Source: G963691835 sp963691835
GTDB lineage: Bacteria > Pseudomonadota > Alphaproteobacteria > Thalassobaculales > Thalassobaculaceae
Length of the DNA: 64,000 nucleotides
Assembly (NCBI GenBank): GCA_963691835.1
Contig: OY829383.1
Location: 5,332,001-5,396,000, forward strand
Reading direction: 5' to 3'
The translations under genes and the position numbers were made by a program. Below, piece after piece: positions 25,830-34,472 of the stretch (position 1 is the first letter of the stretch; every line of letters starts with the position of its first letter). The notes under the pieces were generated by a model that saw only the letters and a list, made by a program, of their open reading frames with translations, did no database searches and was not told where the DNA came from.

Positions 25830-26495
25830 CTAGTCGGCAATCAGCATGTAGCCCACGCCGCGCGCGGTCTTGATCGAGATGCCGAAGTCTGCGAGCCGCC
25901 GGCGCAGCCGGGAGACATGGGGCTCGATCGCAGTCTCATCCACATCCGCACCCACCCCGTAGACATGGGCCAGGAGTTGGGATTTCGACACCATCCGTCC
26001 CCGGCGTTCGATCAGACACTCCAGTGTCGCAAGCTCCCGTCGCGGGATGTCGATCACTTCCCCGTCGGCAAGGACAAGACGGGCCGTGCGATCAAAGACG
26101 AGTGCGCCGATCGCCTCGCGAGCCCCGTAATCCAGGTTCTTCCGCCGCGAGAGGGCGCGAATGCGGGCATCCAGTTCGTCCATATCGAACGGTTTGACGA
26201 GGTAGTCGTCGGCCCCCATGTCCAGGCCCGCGACCCTGTCCATCGTCTCCCCACGGGCGGTCAGCAGAATGACCGGCGCCCCGTCGCCGCGCTGGCGCAA
26301 GGCCTTGAGGACCTCCAAGCCGCTCTTGCCCGGCAAGCCGATGTCCAGAATCACGAGGTCTGCCCCTTCATGCGCAAGAAAGGCGTCGGCCTCGTCCCCA
26401 TCGGAGATGATGTCGGCGGCATGCCCGCGATCGCGCAGCCGATAGGCGATCGCATTGGCGAGCGTGCCATTGTCCTCGACGATCGCGATCCTCAT
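25830..26495 (-). CDS. tctD: OmpR-family response regulator, TctD-like
   Basis: Response regulator of 221 aa. The receiver domain (1-115) has acidic residues in VEDN, phospho-acceptor Asp51 in VILDIGLPG, Thr79 and Lys101 in LVKPFD. The C-terminal winged-helix DNA-binding domain (about 125-220) ends in TARGVGYML, which is OmpR/PhoB type. A second ATG one codon upstream (26498) is an alternative start. A longer open frame running to 26927 would overlap the divergent tctC gene and is not credible. The probable targets are the direct repeats and palindrome in the 26.5-26.6 kb intergenic region. tctE follows 11 bp downstream. Confidence 0.92.
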   Translation of the reverse strand: MRIAIVEDNGTLANAIAYRLRDRGHAADIISDGDEADAFLAHEGADLVILDIGLPGKSGLEVLKALRQRGDGAPVILLTARGETMDRVAGLDMGADDYLVKPFDMDELDARIRALSRRKNLDYGAREAIGALVFDRTARLVLADGEVIDIPRRELATLECLIERRGRMVSKSQLLAHVYGVGADVDETAIEPHVSRLRRRLADFGISIKTARGVGYMLIAD

Positions 26496-26498
26496 CAT

Positions 26499-26631
26499 GA
26501 TATCCCGCAAGCTTGCCGCAAGGTTAACGCTCCATCCTTTCCGCTTCCAACGGGGAATTAATTCCCGGAAACGCCGTGCGGGTGTCGGGTGAGTGAATCG
26601 CTGCGACGGTCCGGACGCCAGGGAGGACATG
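26499..26631. promoter_or_regulatory. Divergent control region between tctD and tctC with direct repeats and a palindrome
   Basis: This 133-bp region separates the divergent tctDE and transporter operons. It contains CGCAAG at 26506-26511 and again at 26517-26522, an 11-bp period suited to OmpR-type regulators. The first copy is embedded in the 10-bp palindrome GCAAGCTTGC. A perfect 14-bp palindrome GGGAATTAATTCCC lies at 26553-26566. A strong GGGAGG site (26621-26626) precedes the tctC start. These are candidate TctD sites by position and symmetry only. Confidence 0.45.
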
Positions 26632-27723
26632 ATGATCGTTTCCAAATTCGCGCGCCTCGCCGTCGCGGGGCTGATGCTCGCCGGTGTGTCTGCCGCACCC
26701 GCTGCCGCCGAAGTGGACTTCAGCGGCAAGACCATTGAGTGGGTGATCCCATTCTCGGAGACCGGTGGCTCGGCCAAATGGGCCAACTTCTTTGCGCCGC
26801 TCCTGTCGGAAGCCCTTCCAGGTGAGCCGACAGTCGTCGTCAAGTTCATGCCGGGTGCCGGTTCGACCAAGGGCGCGAACTGGTTCCAAAAGCAGAAGCA
26901 TAAAGACGGCACGTTGCTGTTCGGCACCTCCGGCTCGACCCAGTTCCCCTATCTCCTTGGTGACCCGCGGGTCCGCTACGAGTACGGCGACTGGATCCCG
27001 GTCATGGGCTCCGGCACCGGCGGCGTCGCCTATCTGAATGCCGAAGACGGTGCAAAGTTCGATGGCTCCGCCAACGGCCTGAAGGGCATCGACTTCATCT
27101 ACGGCAGCCAGGGCGCCACACGCCTCGATCTGGTTCCGCTGCTCGCCTGGAAGATGCTCGGCATGAACGTTGAGCCGGTGTTCGGCATCAAGGGCCGGGG
27201 TGACGGCCGCCTGATGTTCGAGCGGGGTGAAGCAACGATCGACTACCAGACATCCTCGGGCTACCTGAAGGGCTCGGCGGATCTTGTCGCCGAAGGCAAG
27301 GCCGTGCCGATGATGACCTGGGGCACGCTTAACGCCGCCGGCGACATCGTCCGCGACCCGACCTTCCCGGATTTCCCGACTTTCAAGGAAGTCTGTGAGG
27401 CGACCGACGGCTGCGAAACGTCGGGTGAGGCGTGGAACGCCTGGAAAGCCTTCTTCGTGGCCGGCTTCCCGTCCCAGAAGATCGCCTTCCTGCCCGCCGG
27501 AACACCGCAGGATGTTGTGGACACCTACACGAAGGCTTTCGAGGCGGTAAAGGCGCGTCCGGATTTCGCCAAGATCTCTTCCAAGCGGATCGGTAAGTAC
27601 CCGATGTTCGTGGGCTCCGGGGCCGCGGCCGCCACGAAGTCTGCGACCAGTGTCGCCGATGACGCGAAGGCCTACGTAACGGCTTGGCTGAAAGACGCGT
27701 ACGGCGTCAGCCTGAAGAAGTAA
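26632..27723 (+). CDS. Tripartite tricarboxylate transporter (TTT) substrate-binding protein, TctC-like
   Basis: Periplasmic TctC/Bug-type binding protein of 363 aa with a Sec signal peptide (residues 1 to about 26, ending APAAAEV). It differs from the canonical Bug pattern: the N-terminal strand reads TIEWVIPFSETGGSAKWANFF, followed by FMPGAGSTKGANWF. The ligand pocket is therefore probably unlike that of the second TctC in this window. The start at 26632 is preferred over the ATG one codon earlier because GGGAGG is then correctly spaced. It heads the operon tctC-tctAB-prpF/galD-usp and is divergent from tctDE. The substrate is inferred to be a di- or tricarboxylate. Confidence 0.88.
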   Translation: MIVSKFARLAVAGLMLAGVSAAPAAAEVDFSGKTIEWVIPFSETGGSAKWANFFAPLLSEALPGEPTVVVKFMPGAGSTKGANWFQKQKHKDGTLLFGTSGSTQFPYLLGDPRVRYEYGDWIPVMGSGTGGVAYLNAEDGAKFDGSANGLKGIDFIYGSQGATRLDLVPLLAWKMLGMNVEPVFGIKGRGDGRLMFERGEATIDYQTSSGYLKGSADLVAEGKAVPMMTWGTLNAAGDIVRDPTFPDFPTFKEVCEATDGCETSGEAWNAWKAFFVAGFPSQKIAFLPAGTPQDVVDTYTKAFEAVKARPDFAKISSKRIGKYPMFVGSGAAAATKSATSVADDAKAYVTAWLKDAYGVSLKK

Positions 27724-27810
27724 GCCGCCGGAGACTCGCTTCCCGCCCGGCTTGGACCGGAGTGGGAAGCGCGCCCGAGCCATAAATCTTCTCTTACGAA
27801 AGCTGCTCCC

Positions 27811-29841
27811 ATGGAGGCCTTCGCCACCGCTCTGCCCGCGCTGGGAGATGCGTGGGGACTGATCCTTCAACCGATCGTCCTCGCTCACCTCGTGCTGGGC
27901 GTCGTCATGGGGCTTGCCGTCGGTGTCTTCCCTGGTCTTGGGGGGATCGCCGGCCTCTCGCTCCTGCTTCCTTTCATGTTCGGCATGGACCCGATCCTGG
28001 GTCTCGCGCTGATGATCGGCATGGTCGCCGTGGTGCCGACCTCCGACACTTTCGCCTCCGTGTTGATGGGCATTCCGGGCAGTTCCGCCTCTCAGGCGAC
28101 GGTGCTCGACGGCTTTCCCATGGCGAAGAAGGGCGAGGCCGCCCGGGCGCTCTCCGCCGCCTTCGCCGCATCGCTTTTCGGCGGCATCGTCGGTGCCTGC
28201 TTCCTGACGGTTTTCATCGTCGTGGCACGGCCGATCGTGCTCGCGTTCGGCCTGCCCGAAATGCTGATGATCACGATTCTCGGCCTTTCCATGGTGGCCG
28301 TCCTGGCCGGGCGGGTTCCGCTGAAAGGCCTCGCGGCGGCAGGTCTCGGCCTGATGATCGGCACGATCGGCGAAGCGGATGCCGGGGGCAGCCTCCGGAT
28401 GGCCACCTACGACATGCCGTATATTGTCGACGGGCTGAAACTGGTGATCGTCGGCCTCGGCATCTTCGCGGTGCCGGAGATCGTTTCCCTCCTCCGCCAC
28501 GACCGGTCGATCGCGAAAGGCGCCAGCCTGGGTGCCGGATGGTTTACCGGTGTGAAAGACTGGCTCGCAAACAAGTGGCTGTCGATGCGCTGTGCCGTGA
28601 TCGGCGTCGTCGTGGGCGTGATCCCCGGGCTGGGTGGCTCTGTGGTCGACTGGATCGCTTATGGTCACTCCGTCCAGACCACCAAGGACAAGTCGAACTT
28701 CGGCAAGGGTGAGGTCCGGGGCGTTATTGGACCCGAGAGCTCGAACAACGCGAAGGAAGGCGGTGGCCTCGTCCCAACCCTTCTGTTCGGCATCCCCGGC
28801 TCCGGGTCCATGGCGATCTTCATCGGTGCCGTGGCACTGCTGGGCTCCGGCGATATCGAAGTCGGCCCCGGCATGCTCAAGAACAATCTGGATGTCACGT
28901 ATTCGATCGTGTGGCTGCTGGCGCTGGCGAATGTGGTCGGCACGATCCTGTGTATCGCCGCATCCGGTGGCATTGCGAAACTCACTACGATCCGGTTCAC
29001 CTTCCTCGCCCCGTTCCTGTTCATGCTGATCAGCTTCGCGGCGTTCCAGTCGGGACAGAACTTCGAGGATCTTTTGGCACTCTTCGCCATCGGTCTGGTC
29101 GGTATCTTCCTGCGCCGTTTCGACTGGTCACGCCCCGCCTTTCTGATCGGGTTCGTTCTGTCCAACCCGGTGGAGAAGTTCTCAAATCAGGCGTTCCAGA
29201 TCGCCAGTCTCCGGTTCCGGAAGGGGTTTGACGAAGGCTTCGACTATATCTTCAGCCCGATCGTGATCGTGCTCATCATCATCACCGTCGTGTCCGTTGT
29301 GATCGGCATCCGTCAGGCCAAGACCATCATGGCTGAGGGCGAGGTCCAGTCCGGGGCAAAGCGGGCGCCGATGATCTTCCTCGGCATCATCTCGGCGTAT
29401 CTCGCTTTCGCACTGTTCAACGCGAACATGATCGACGACTTCAACATGACGGACAAAATCGTCCCGTTGGTCGTCGGCGGGTTCTCACTGGCCTGCTGTC
29501 TCGCCCTGTTTGGCCTGATGATCCGTAAGCCTGCCGGCGACTCGCTGTTCGCCGACAAGGAAGCCGCGGGTGAGGATGCGGATGCCCCCTACGGTCTTTG
29601 GGGCACACTTGCCTGGTTCGCCGGGTTGATCGCGGCGACCTGGGTGGTTGGGTTCATTCTGGCGCTTGCCGGGTTCCTGATCGCGTTCTTCCGGGTCCGT
29701 GCAGGGGCGAGCTGGATGAAGACCCTGATCCTGACGGCGTGTGGCATCGGCTTCATGTTGTCCATGGCGGGCATTCTCAACCGTGACTTCCCGCCGGGCC
29801 TTCTGCAGGGCGCCTTTGATCTGCCGTGGCCGCTGACATGA
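27811..29841 (+). CDS. TTT transporter permease, TctA fused to a C-terminal TctB-like domain
   Basis: A 676-aa inner-membrane protein. Residues 1 to about 500 are a TctA permease with GVFPGLGGIAGLSLLLPF, the GIPGSSAS motif and a second-half repeat GVIPGLGGSVVDWIAYGH and FGIPGSGSMAIF. TctA alone is normally about 500 aa. The remaining 170 residues, after RQAKTIMAEGE, contain about four more hydrophobic helices (for example RAPMIFLGIISAYLAFALF and TLAWFAGLIAATWVVGFILALAGF), the size and pattern of the small TctB subunit. No separate tctB occurs in this operon, which supports a fusion. The Shine-Dalgarno site is weak. Its TGA overlaps the next ATG (ATGA). Confidence 0.88.
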   Translation: MEAFATALPALGDAWGLILQPIVLAHLVLGVVMGLAVGVFPGLGGIAGLSLLLPFMFGMDPILGLALMIGMVAVVPTSDTFASVLMGIPGSSASQATVLDGFPMAKKGEAARALSAAFAASLFGGIVGACFLTVFIVVARPIVLAFGLPEMLMITILGLSMVAVLAGRVPLKGLAAAGLGLMIGTIGEADAGGSLRMATYDMPYIVDGLKLVIVGLGIFAVPEIVSLLRHDRSIAKGASLGAGWFTGVKDWLANKWLSMRCAVIGVVVGVIPGLGGSVVDWIAYGHSVQTTKDKSNFGKGEVRGVIGPESSNNAKEGGGLVPTLLFGIPGSGSMAIFIGAVALLGSGDIEVGPGMLKNNLDVTYSIVWLLALANVVGTILCIAASGGIAKLTTIRFTFLAPFLFMLISFAAFQSGQNFEDLLALFAIGLVGIFLRRFDWSRPAFLIGFVLSNPVEKFSNQAFQIASLRFRKGFDEGFDYIFSPIVIVLIIITVVSVVIGIRQAKTIMAEGEVQSGAKRAPMIFLGIISAYLAFALFNANMIDDFNMTDKIVPLVVGGFSLACCLALFGLMIRKPAGDSLFADKEAAGEDADAPYGLWGTLAWFAGLIAATWVVGFILALAGFLIAFFRVRAGASWMKTLILTACGIGFMLSMAGILNRDFPPGLLQGAFDLPWPLT

Positions 29842-30938
29842 CCCAGACGGCCATCCCATACCTGTTCCTGCGGGGGGGAACCTCGCGGGGACCCTACTTC
29901 CGGCGGGACGATCTGCCGACGGATCTCGACAAACTCGCTGAAGTCTTAGTGAGTGCTGTCGGTGCCGGGCACCCGCTCAACATCGACGGCGTGGGCGGGG
30001 GTGCTGCGGTGACGACCAAGGTCGTGATGCTCTCCCGCTCCGAGGATAACTGGGCGGACATTGACTACTTCTTCGCCCAAGTCTCGGTCGAGGACCGGCT
30101 GGTCGACTTCAAGCCGACCTGCGGAAACATGCTGTCTGGCGTGGGGGCCGCCGCTCTTGAGATGGGTCTGATCGAGCCGTCGGGCGATCTGACGGAAATC
30201 AACATCCGCGCCGTCAACACCGGGGCCGAGGTCGTCGCCAAGGTCCAGACGCCGGATGGCCAGGTTTCCTACGACGGCGATACGGCCATCGACGGGGTGC
30301 CCGGGACCGCCGCGCCGGTGCTGCTGACGTTTCGGGGTGTCGTGGGATCGGCGACAGGATCGTTCCTGCCGACCGGCAACCTTCAGGACACCATCGACGG
30401 TGTGGATGTGACGTGCATGGACGTGGCCATGCCTGTCGTCGTCGCCCGAGCGGAGGCGTTCGGTCTTACCAGTTATGAGAGTGCGGCGGAGTTGGACGGA
30501 AACACCGGTTTCTTCGCCCGCATGGAGGCAATCCGCCTCAAGGCCGGTGAGATGATGGGGATGGGTGACGTCTCCCAATCCGTGACCCCGAAGTTCGCGG
30601 TCCTCGCACCCGCCCGCGACGGGGGCACGATCGCCACCCGCTACTTCATGCCGTGGAAGACGCATCCGACCATGGCTGTCACCGGAGGGCAGTGTCTCGC
30701 ATCCTGCGCGCTCACGCCCGGAACGGTATCGGACGGCTTGTTGGACCGTCCGGCCGCAAGCCCGGCAAATGTCACGCTGGAGCATCCGTCCGGCACGATG
30801 GACGTGCTGATCGAGTTCTCCGATCGCGACGGGTTCTCCCTGGAGGCCGCGGGTCTCGTACGGACAACCCGGAAGATCGCCGACGGCAGTGTCTACATTC
30901 CAAGCAGTGTCTGGGCAGGACCGGAGGGCGACGCATGA
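29838..30938 (+). CDS. PrpF/4-oxalomesaconate tautomerase-family isomerase
   Basis: PrpF-superfamily protein of 366 aa with the diaminopimelate-epimerase-like fold. The N-terminal LRGGTSRGPYF motif and TCGNMLSGVG with candidate catalytic Cys95 are diagnostic. The layout is closest to GalD-type 4-oxalomesaconate tautomerases (RGGTSKGxYF in that family). Relatives isomerise 2-methylaconitate or cis/trans-aconitate by proton shifts next to carboxylates. It overlaps the fused permease by ATGA and the universal stress gene by ATGA, so all are translationally coupled. The context implies it converts the acid imported by the transporter. Whether the substrate is oxalomesaconate, an aconitate or a methylaconitate is open. 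Confidence 0.85.
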   Translation: MTQTAIPYLFLRGGTSRGPYFRRDDLPTDLDKLAEVLVSAVGAGHPLNIDGVGGGAAVTTKVVMLSRSEDNWADIDYFFAQVSVEDRLVDFKPTCGNMLSGVGAAALEMGLIEPSGDLTEINIRAVNTGAEVVAKVQTPDGQVSYDGDTAIDGVPGTAAPVLLTFRGVVGSATGSFLPTGNLQDTIDGVDVTCMDVAMPVVVARAEAFGLTSYESAAELDGNTGFFARMEAIRLKAGEMMGMGDVSQSVTPKFAVLAPARDGGTIATRYFMPWKTHPTMAVTGGQCLASCALTPGTVSDGLLDRPAASPANVTLEHPSGTMDVLIEFSDRDGFSLEAAGLVRTTRKIADGSVYIPSSVWAGPEGDA

Positions 30939-31756
30939 GCATCCGCAACATCCTTGTGGCGTTCAATGGCTCCGACGCCGCGGTCACGGCCCTGAAGTAC
31001 GCGGCGTCCCTCGCCACATCTCAGGAAGCGCATGTCACCGCTGTGCTCGCCCATTCGACCCATGAAGTGGTGAACACCCGCAATGCCTGGGTCCCGGATG
31101 AGGCACGGCGCATCCTGCTTCAGGCCAATGACGGGATCATTGATGCCATCGTGGCACGGTTCGACAGCCTGAAAGACGAACTTGGTCTCGGAGACCGTCT
31201 CCATTTCCTGAAACAGTCCGGCCGTGTCGACTTCGTGTTGGCGGAATGCGCCCGCAGCTTCGATATGCTGTGCGTGGGGCACGAGGTCCGGGACCACGCG
31301 GACGAGCACGTGGCTTTTCACCCGGATCGGATCGCCCTGGTCAGCGGCCGCCCCGTGATCGTGGTGCCCGAACAGTATGATTCCGAGGCGACGCACAATC
31401 ACGCGGCTGTCGCCTGGGACGGAAGCCGGGCGTCCGCGCGGGCGCTGTTTGACAGCCAGCGCATCCTGAAGGCCAACGGCCGGGTCAGTATTCTAACTGT
31501 CGGCGAAACCAGGTTGACGCGACCGGTTGAAGAGGTGCTGGAGCATTTGTCGCGGCACGGGGTGGACGCCGATCATGATGCCTTGGATGCGCAAGACGGC
31601 GTCGTTGGCGCCCTGCTCGACTACTGCCGAAAGAACGATCCGTGCCTGCTGGTCATGGGCGCCTACGAGCATTCGAAATTCCGGGAAGACTTCCTTGGCG
31701 GGGTGACCGCACGCGTCATGGCCGGTATCGAGATCCCGGTCCTTCTGTCCCACTGA
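30935..31756 (+). CDS. Universal stress protein with two USP domains
   Basis: A 273-aa tandem USP-family protein. Domain 1 starts IRNILVAFNGSDAAVTALKYA. Domain 2 starts at about residue 152 with AAVAWDGSRASARALF and ends with LVMGAYEHSKFREDFLGGVTARVM, where the G-x2-G-x9-G(S/T)-like nucleotide loop appears in partly changed form. USPs bind ATP or sense stress; the role here is unknown. It overlaps the tautomerase-like gene by ATGA and is last in the operon. A short inverted repeat ACCCGC/GCGGGT (31763-31784) lies between it and the convergent decarboxylase gene and may terminate transcription. Confidence 0.85.
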   Translation: MSIRNILVAFNGSDAAVTALKYAASLATSQEAHVTAVLAHSTHEVVNTRNAWVPDEARRILLQANDGIIDAIVARFDSLKDELGLGDRLHFLKQSGRVDFVLAECARSFDMLCVGHEVRDHADEHVAFHPDRIALVSGRPVIVVPEQYDSEATHNHAAVAWDGSRASARALFDSQRILKANGRVSILTVGETRLTRPVEEVLEHLSRHGVDADHDALDAQDGVVGALLDYCRKNDPCLLVMGAYEHSKFREDFLGGVTARVMAGIEIPVLLSH

Positions 31757-31792
31757 AGACGCACCCGCACCATGGCGCGCGGGTCCACGTGA

Positions 31793-32404
31793 TCAGATCT
31801 CTCCCAGCAGGGCCTTGCGGAAGGCAAGCCGCCGCTCTGCGGCGTTGAAGTTCCTCGACTTGAGCTTCGGCGGCTTCACATCGCTGACCTTCAGGTGGAC
31901 GAAGACCGGGCCGTCCGGGCGACGGATGAACGCATGGGCTTCCGGAATTTCGTCGGGGGCCGTAACCGTCATCGTGTGCTTGATGCCGAGCCCTTTGGCC
32001 GCCAACGCCAGATCCGTTCCCATGGACGTATGAGTCAACTGGTTGCCGGTCTCGCCATATCGCTCGTTGTCGACGCAGACGATCGAAAACTTCTCAACCC
32101 CCGCACCCATAACGGTCGCCAGGGCGCCAACGTTCATCAGCAACTCCCCATCCCCGCACATCACAAGAACATGCCAGTCAGGCTGGGCCAGCGCGAGACC
32201 AAGCCCCATGGAAACCGAGGCCCCCATGGCGCCCCCAAGAAGGAAGCAGTTCTCCGCGTCTTGCTCGATCGCATACATGTCCTGAGCCGTTCCCGCGAGG
32301 CCGGCGACGACCAGAAAGTCCCGGTGATCGCCGATCAGGGCTGGAACCGCCTGACCCCGGTTCATGCGTTGGTTGGAGCCGGTAAGCTCGATGGTGTCTG
32401 ACAT
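31793..32404 (-). CDS. ThDP-dependent decarboxylase, beta (cofactor-binding) subunit
   Basis: A 203-aa protein equivalent to the C-terminal thiamine-diphosphate-binding domain of sulfopyruvate or phosphonopyruvate decarboxylase (ComE-like). The ThDP motif is visible as GDGELLMN at residues 84-91 followed by Asn113 in CVDNERYG. LGGAMGASVSMGLGLALA is the usual preceding helix. A GGGGAGG site precedes ATG 32404. It follows the alpha-subunit gene by 12 bp on the same strand. Together they make a split enzyme that should decarboxylate a 2-oxo acid with a negatively charged C3 group. It is convergent with the transporter/isomerase operon, which suggests but does not prove a shared pathway. Confidence 0.85.
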   Translation of the reverse strand: MSDTIELTGSNQRMNRGQAVPALIGDHRDFLVVAGLAGTAQDMYAIEQDAENCFLLGGAMGASVSMGLGLALAQPDWHVLVMCGDGELLMNVGALATVMGAGVEKFSIVCVDNERYGETGNQLTHTSMGTDLALAAKGLGIKHTMTVTAPDEIPEAHAFIRRPDGPVFVHLKVSDVKPPKLKSRNFNAAERRLAFRKALLGEI

Positions 32405-32416
32405 ACCGTCCTCCCC

Positions 32417-32932
32417 TCAGAACGCCTTGGCGCCGATCATTTTTTGCGTGAGAAGCAGGGCCACCGCCTGCCCGGACTTGAAAGCCATGTTCATCGCGGC
32501 CGACGCGTCCGCTTTCAACTCATCCGTCCGCTCAACCTCGATGCATTGAACGCCGATGGCCTCAAGACAGGGACGCACAGCTTTGCCCATCGCCACCTGC
32601 CAGGGGTTCTGCTCCCCGTGGGTGCCGCGCATGGTGATGATCGCGAGAAACGGGAACCGGCCGTTGGCCTGGAGTGACAGCATGTTGATGCAGTTTCCGG
32701 TTCCGCTTGATTGCATCAGCAGCACCGCCCGTTTCCCACCAAGATCGGCTCCTGCCGCCAACGCCACTCCCTCTTCCTCAGTCGTCAGAGGCACGGAGAC
32801 AACACGGTCGTCTTCCAGGGACTTGTTGATCATCACCCGGTGGCCGCCATCCGGCACATAAGCGAAGATCTCAACGCCCCCCGCCACAAGCGTCTCGAAA
32901 AGCTCCGCCCCCCAGACATCCTGATCGCTCAT
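32417..32932 (-). CDS. ThDP-dependent decarboxylase, alpha (pyrimidine-binding) subunit
   Basis: A 171-aa protein matching the N-terminal ThDP-enzyme domain of ComD-type decarboxylases. VYVPDGG-like and PLTTEEEGVALAAGADLGG segments include the glutamate (residues 52-54) that activates the thiamine ring. MQSSGTGNCINMLSL and ITMRGTHGEQNPWQ are typical of sulfopyruvate/phosphonopyruvate decarboxylases. ATG 32932 is chosen; the frame extends 22 codons further with no good start. The beta-subunit gene follows. The two domains are normally found either fused (phosphonopyruvate decarboxylase) or split (methanogen ComDE); here they are split. The substrate is unknown. Confidence 0.85.
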   Translation of the reverse strand: MSDQDVWGAELFETLVAGGVEIFAYVPDGGHRVMINKSLEDDRVVSVPLTTEEEGVALAAGADLGGKRAVLLMQSSGTGNCINMLSLQANGRFPFLAIITMRGTHGEQNPWQVAMGKAVRPCLEAIGVQCIEVERTDELKADASAAMNMAFKSGQAVALLLTQKMIGAKAF

Positions 32933-33063
32933 CCCCTGGTCCCCATCTGTCTCTTCAACTCGGAAGCAGGCTAGCATGCGCCATTTCGGGATGAGCAAGG
33001 CTCTTGCCGGTGGCCCTCAGGGAACGCCACCGCCCGGGCTCACCGCTGGGGCCGAGACATCGG

Positions 33064-33534
33064 CTACTCCGGGGATTTCTGATAGCTGTAGACGAGGATG
33101 TATCTGATCTCGCCATCCTCCGTCATCGGAAGGAAGAGCGATATGTCGATGACATCCACATCATTGACCTTCCGGAAGGTGTCGACGTCACACATTGGGC
33201 CTTCCGCTTTGACCGCGTTGCGGTAGTTCTCGAGCACGTCTTCGGCCGTGGCACCGAAGAAACCCTCAGCAACAGGACGCCCGGTCGGATCAAACCCGCG
33301 AACCTCGACCTCCCGAGTGCCAACCAATCGATAGATGAATTCATCAAGGGAGTCCGTCACTTGGACGAGCTGAATTCCAGGCAGAGCTTTCGGAAACGCG
33401 AGAGGATCGAGCCTGTTCTTCGGCGGCAAATGGAGATCGCCGCACCATTTCAGCCAACACCGGAGCACGTCCCTGCCAGCCGCATCCAAATGAGGCTCCA
33501 CGGCGTTACCGAAATAGCGATGTGGCGGGGCCAA
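33064..33534 (-). CDS. PAS-domain protein (PAS_5/DUF-type)
   Basis: A 156-aa single-domain protein of the PAS_5 family common in alphaproteobacteria. The usual pattern is clear: LRCWLKWCGD, LPPKNRLDPLAFPKALPGIQLVQV, then FIYRLVGTREVEVRGFDPTGR and a C-terminal ISLFLPMTEDGEIRYILVYSYQ strand pair. PAS domains sense or transmit signals; these stand-alone members have no known partner. The start is a TTG, two codons after an in-frame TGA, with GAGATGA as a weak ribosome site. It is isolated: 131 bp from the decarboxylase operon and followed upstream by a 316-bp gene-free stretch. Confidence 0.8.
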   Translation of the reverse strand: MAPPHRYFGNAVEPHLDAAGRDVLRCWLKWCGDLHLPPKNRLDPLAFPKALPGIQLVQVTDSLDEFIYRLVGTREVEVRGFDPTGRPVAEGFFGATAEDVLENYRNAVKAEGPMCDVDTFRKVNDVDVIDISLFLPMTEDGEIRYILVYSYQKSPE

Positions 33535-33850
33535 GAGTCATCTCGCATACGGGAATATTGGTGGACGACTAGCACAGCGGGGCCAGAGGTACTCACCAAA
33601 ATGCGGCAGCCTGCCCTCAACCGGTCGACAGTCCGGATGCGCCACAGGTCAAAAAGGGAAGGAATGGACACACAGACGGTGGAAGATCCATCCCCTCCAG
33701 GTCAGTCTTCGGACAACCACCCTTCGACAACCAATAGAGAATCGTACGTGCGCGGAAGACTAAAAATTTGATGCAAGATCGTTTCGTTCCTAAATGGTCG
33801 GATACGAGCACATCTGTTCTGGTGGGTAGCTCTTGATCCGGGGAAAGAGA
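33535..33850. other. 316-bp stretch without a recognised gene
   Basis: No credible coding region, tRNA or strong terminator is visible. The region separates the leftward PAS gene from the rightward secreted-protein genes and must hold their promoters. The part 33760-33800 is AT-rich (CTAAAAATTTGATGCAAGATC). No clear -35/-10 pair stands out. Confidence 0.5.
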
Positions 33851-34417
33851 ATGCAAACTGGTGGCGCAATCCTGGGACTTGCCTTGATCCTGCTATGTGC
33901 CGGTTTCTCGAAAGACGTAGAAGCAAGAACGGAAGACCGGCTCTACGCGGATTTGGACCACTATCGTGTCTACAAGGACCGGGAGTCCGAGAACAGTCAG
34001 TTCGGCGCTTGCACCGCGCGACTAAAAGACGATAGCGACCTTGGAACACGGCTGATCAAGCGCCTCTCCGCCGTCGATGGCGTGACGATGTTCATTCTTC
34101 ATCTCAGTGACTTCCGGTTCCCCCAAGACCGCGCGTCCGAGACAATGCTGCTCCACAATGGGGTCGAATGGCTTGAGGGGCGCGCGAACTTTGTCGGGTC
34201 CAGTGAAATGGCCATTGTTTACATAAACAGGCCCATACAAGACCTGCAGAACAGGGGACGAACGGTTGAGCTTACAGACAGCGCCACGGGGCAAAAGGTC
34301 CAAAGAACCGACTACTCTTATTCAGTGATCTTTGGACAAACGAGCCTGGGTCGACGTTTCCTTGATCAAGACATGATCGAGGCTGTCTCCCGCTGCTATC
34401 GAAAACTCCCAAGATGA
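33851..34417 (+). CDS. Putative secreted protein of unknown function
   Basis: A 188-aa protein with an N-terminal signal peptide (TGGAILGLALILLCAGFS, cleavage likely after DVEA near residue 26). The mature part of about 160 residues has two cysteines, one in FGACTARL and one in AVSRCYRKL near the C-terminus, which could form a disulfide in the periplasm. I recognise no family. ATG 33851 has GGGGAAAGAG upstream; an earlier start at 33833 is less likely. It lies 55 bp before the large FG-GAP/RTX gene on the same strand and may be co-transcribed with it. Codon use is more relaxed than in the housekeeping genes. Confidence 0.65.
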   Translation: MQTGGAILGLALILLCAGFSKDVEARTEDRLYADLDHYRVYKDRESENSQFGACTARLKDDSDLGTRLIKRLSAVDGVTMFILHLSDFRFPQDRASETMLLHNGVEWLEGRANFVGSSEMAIVYINRPIQDLQNRGRTVELTDSATGQKVQRTDYSYSVIFGQTSLGRRFLDQDMIEAVSRCYRKLPR

Positions 34418-34472
34418 CGGTGCTCGCGAAACGGAGCCGCGATCCGGCGGACCTTTAGCGGGGAAGCGACTG

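Noticed and set aside
25830..26927. Extended N-terminus of the TctD-like regulator to 26927
   Set aside because: It would overlap the divergent tctC gene, and the receiver domain clearly begins at MRIAIVEDN (26495).
26524..28668. Long minus-strand open frame (714 codons) opposite tctC and tctA
   Set aside because: Its protein is rich in His/Arg/Asp with no domain; it is an antisense shadow of the GC-rich transporter genes.
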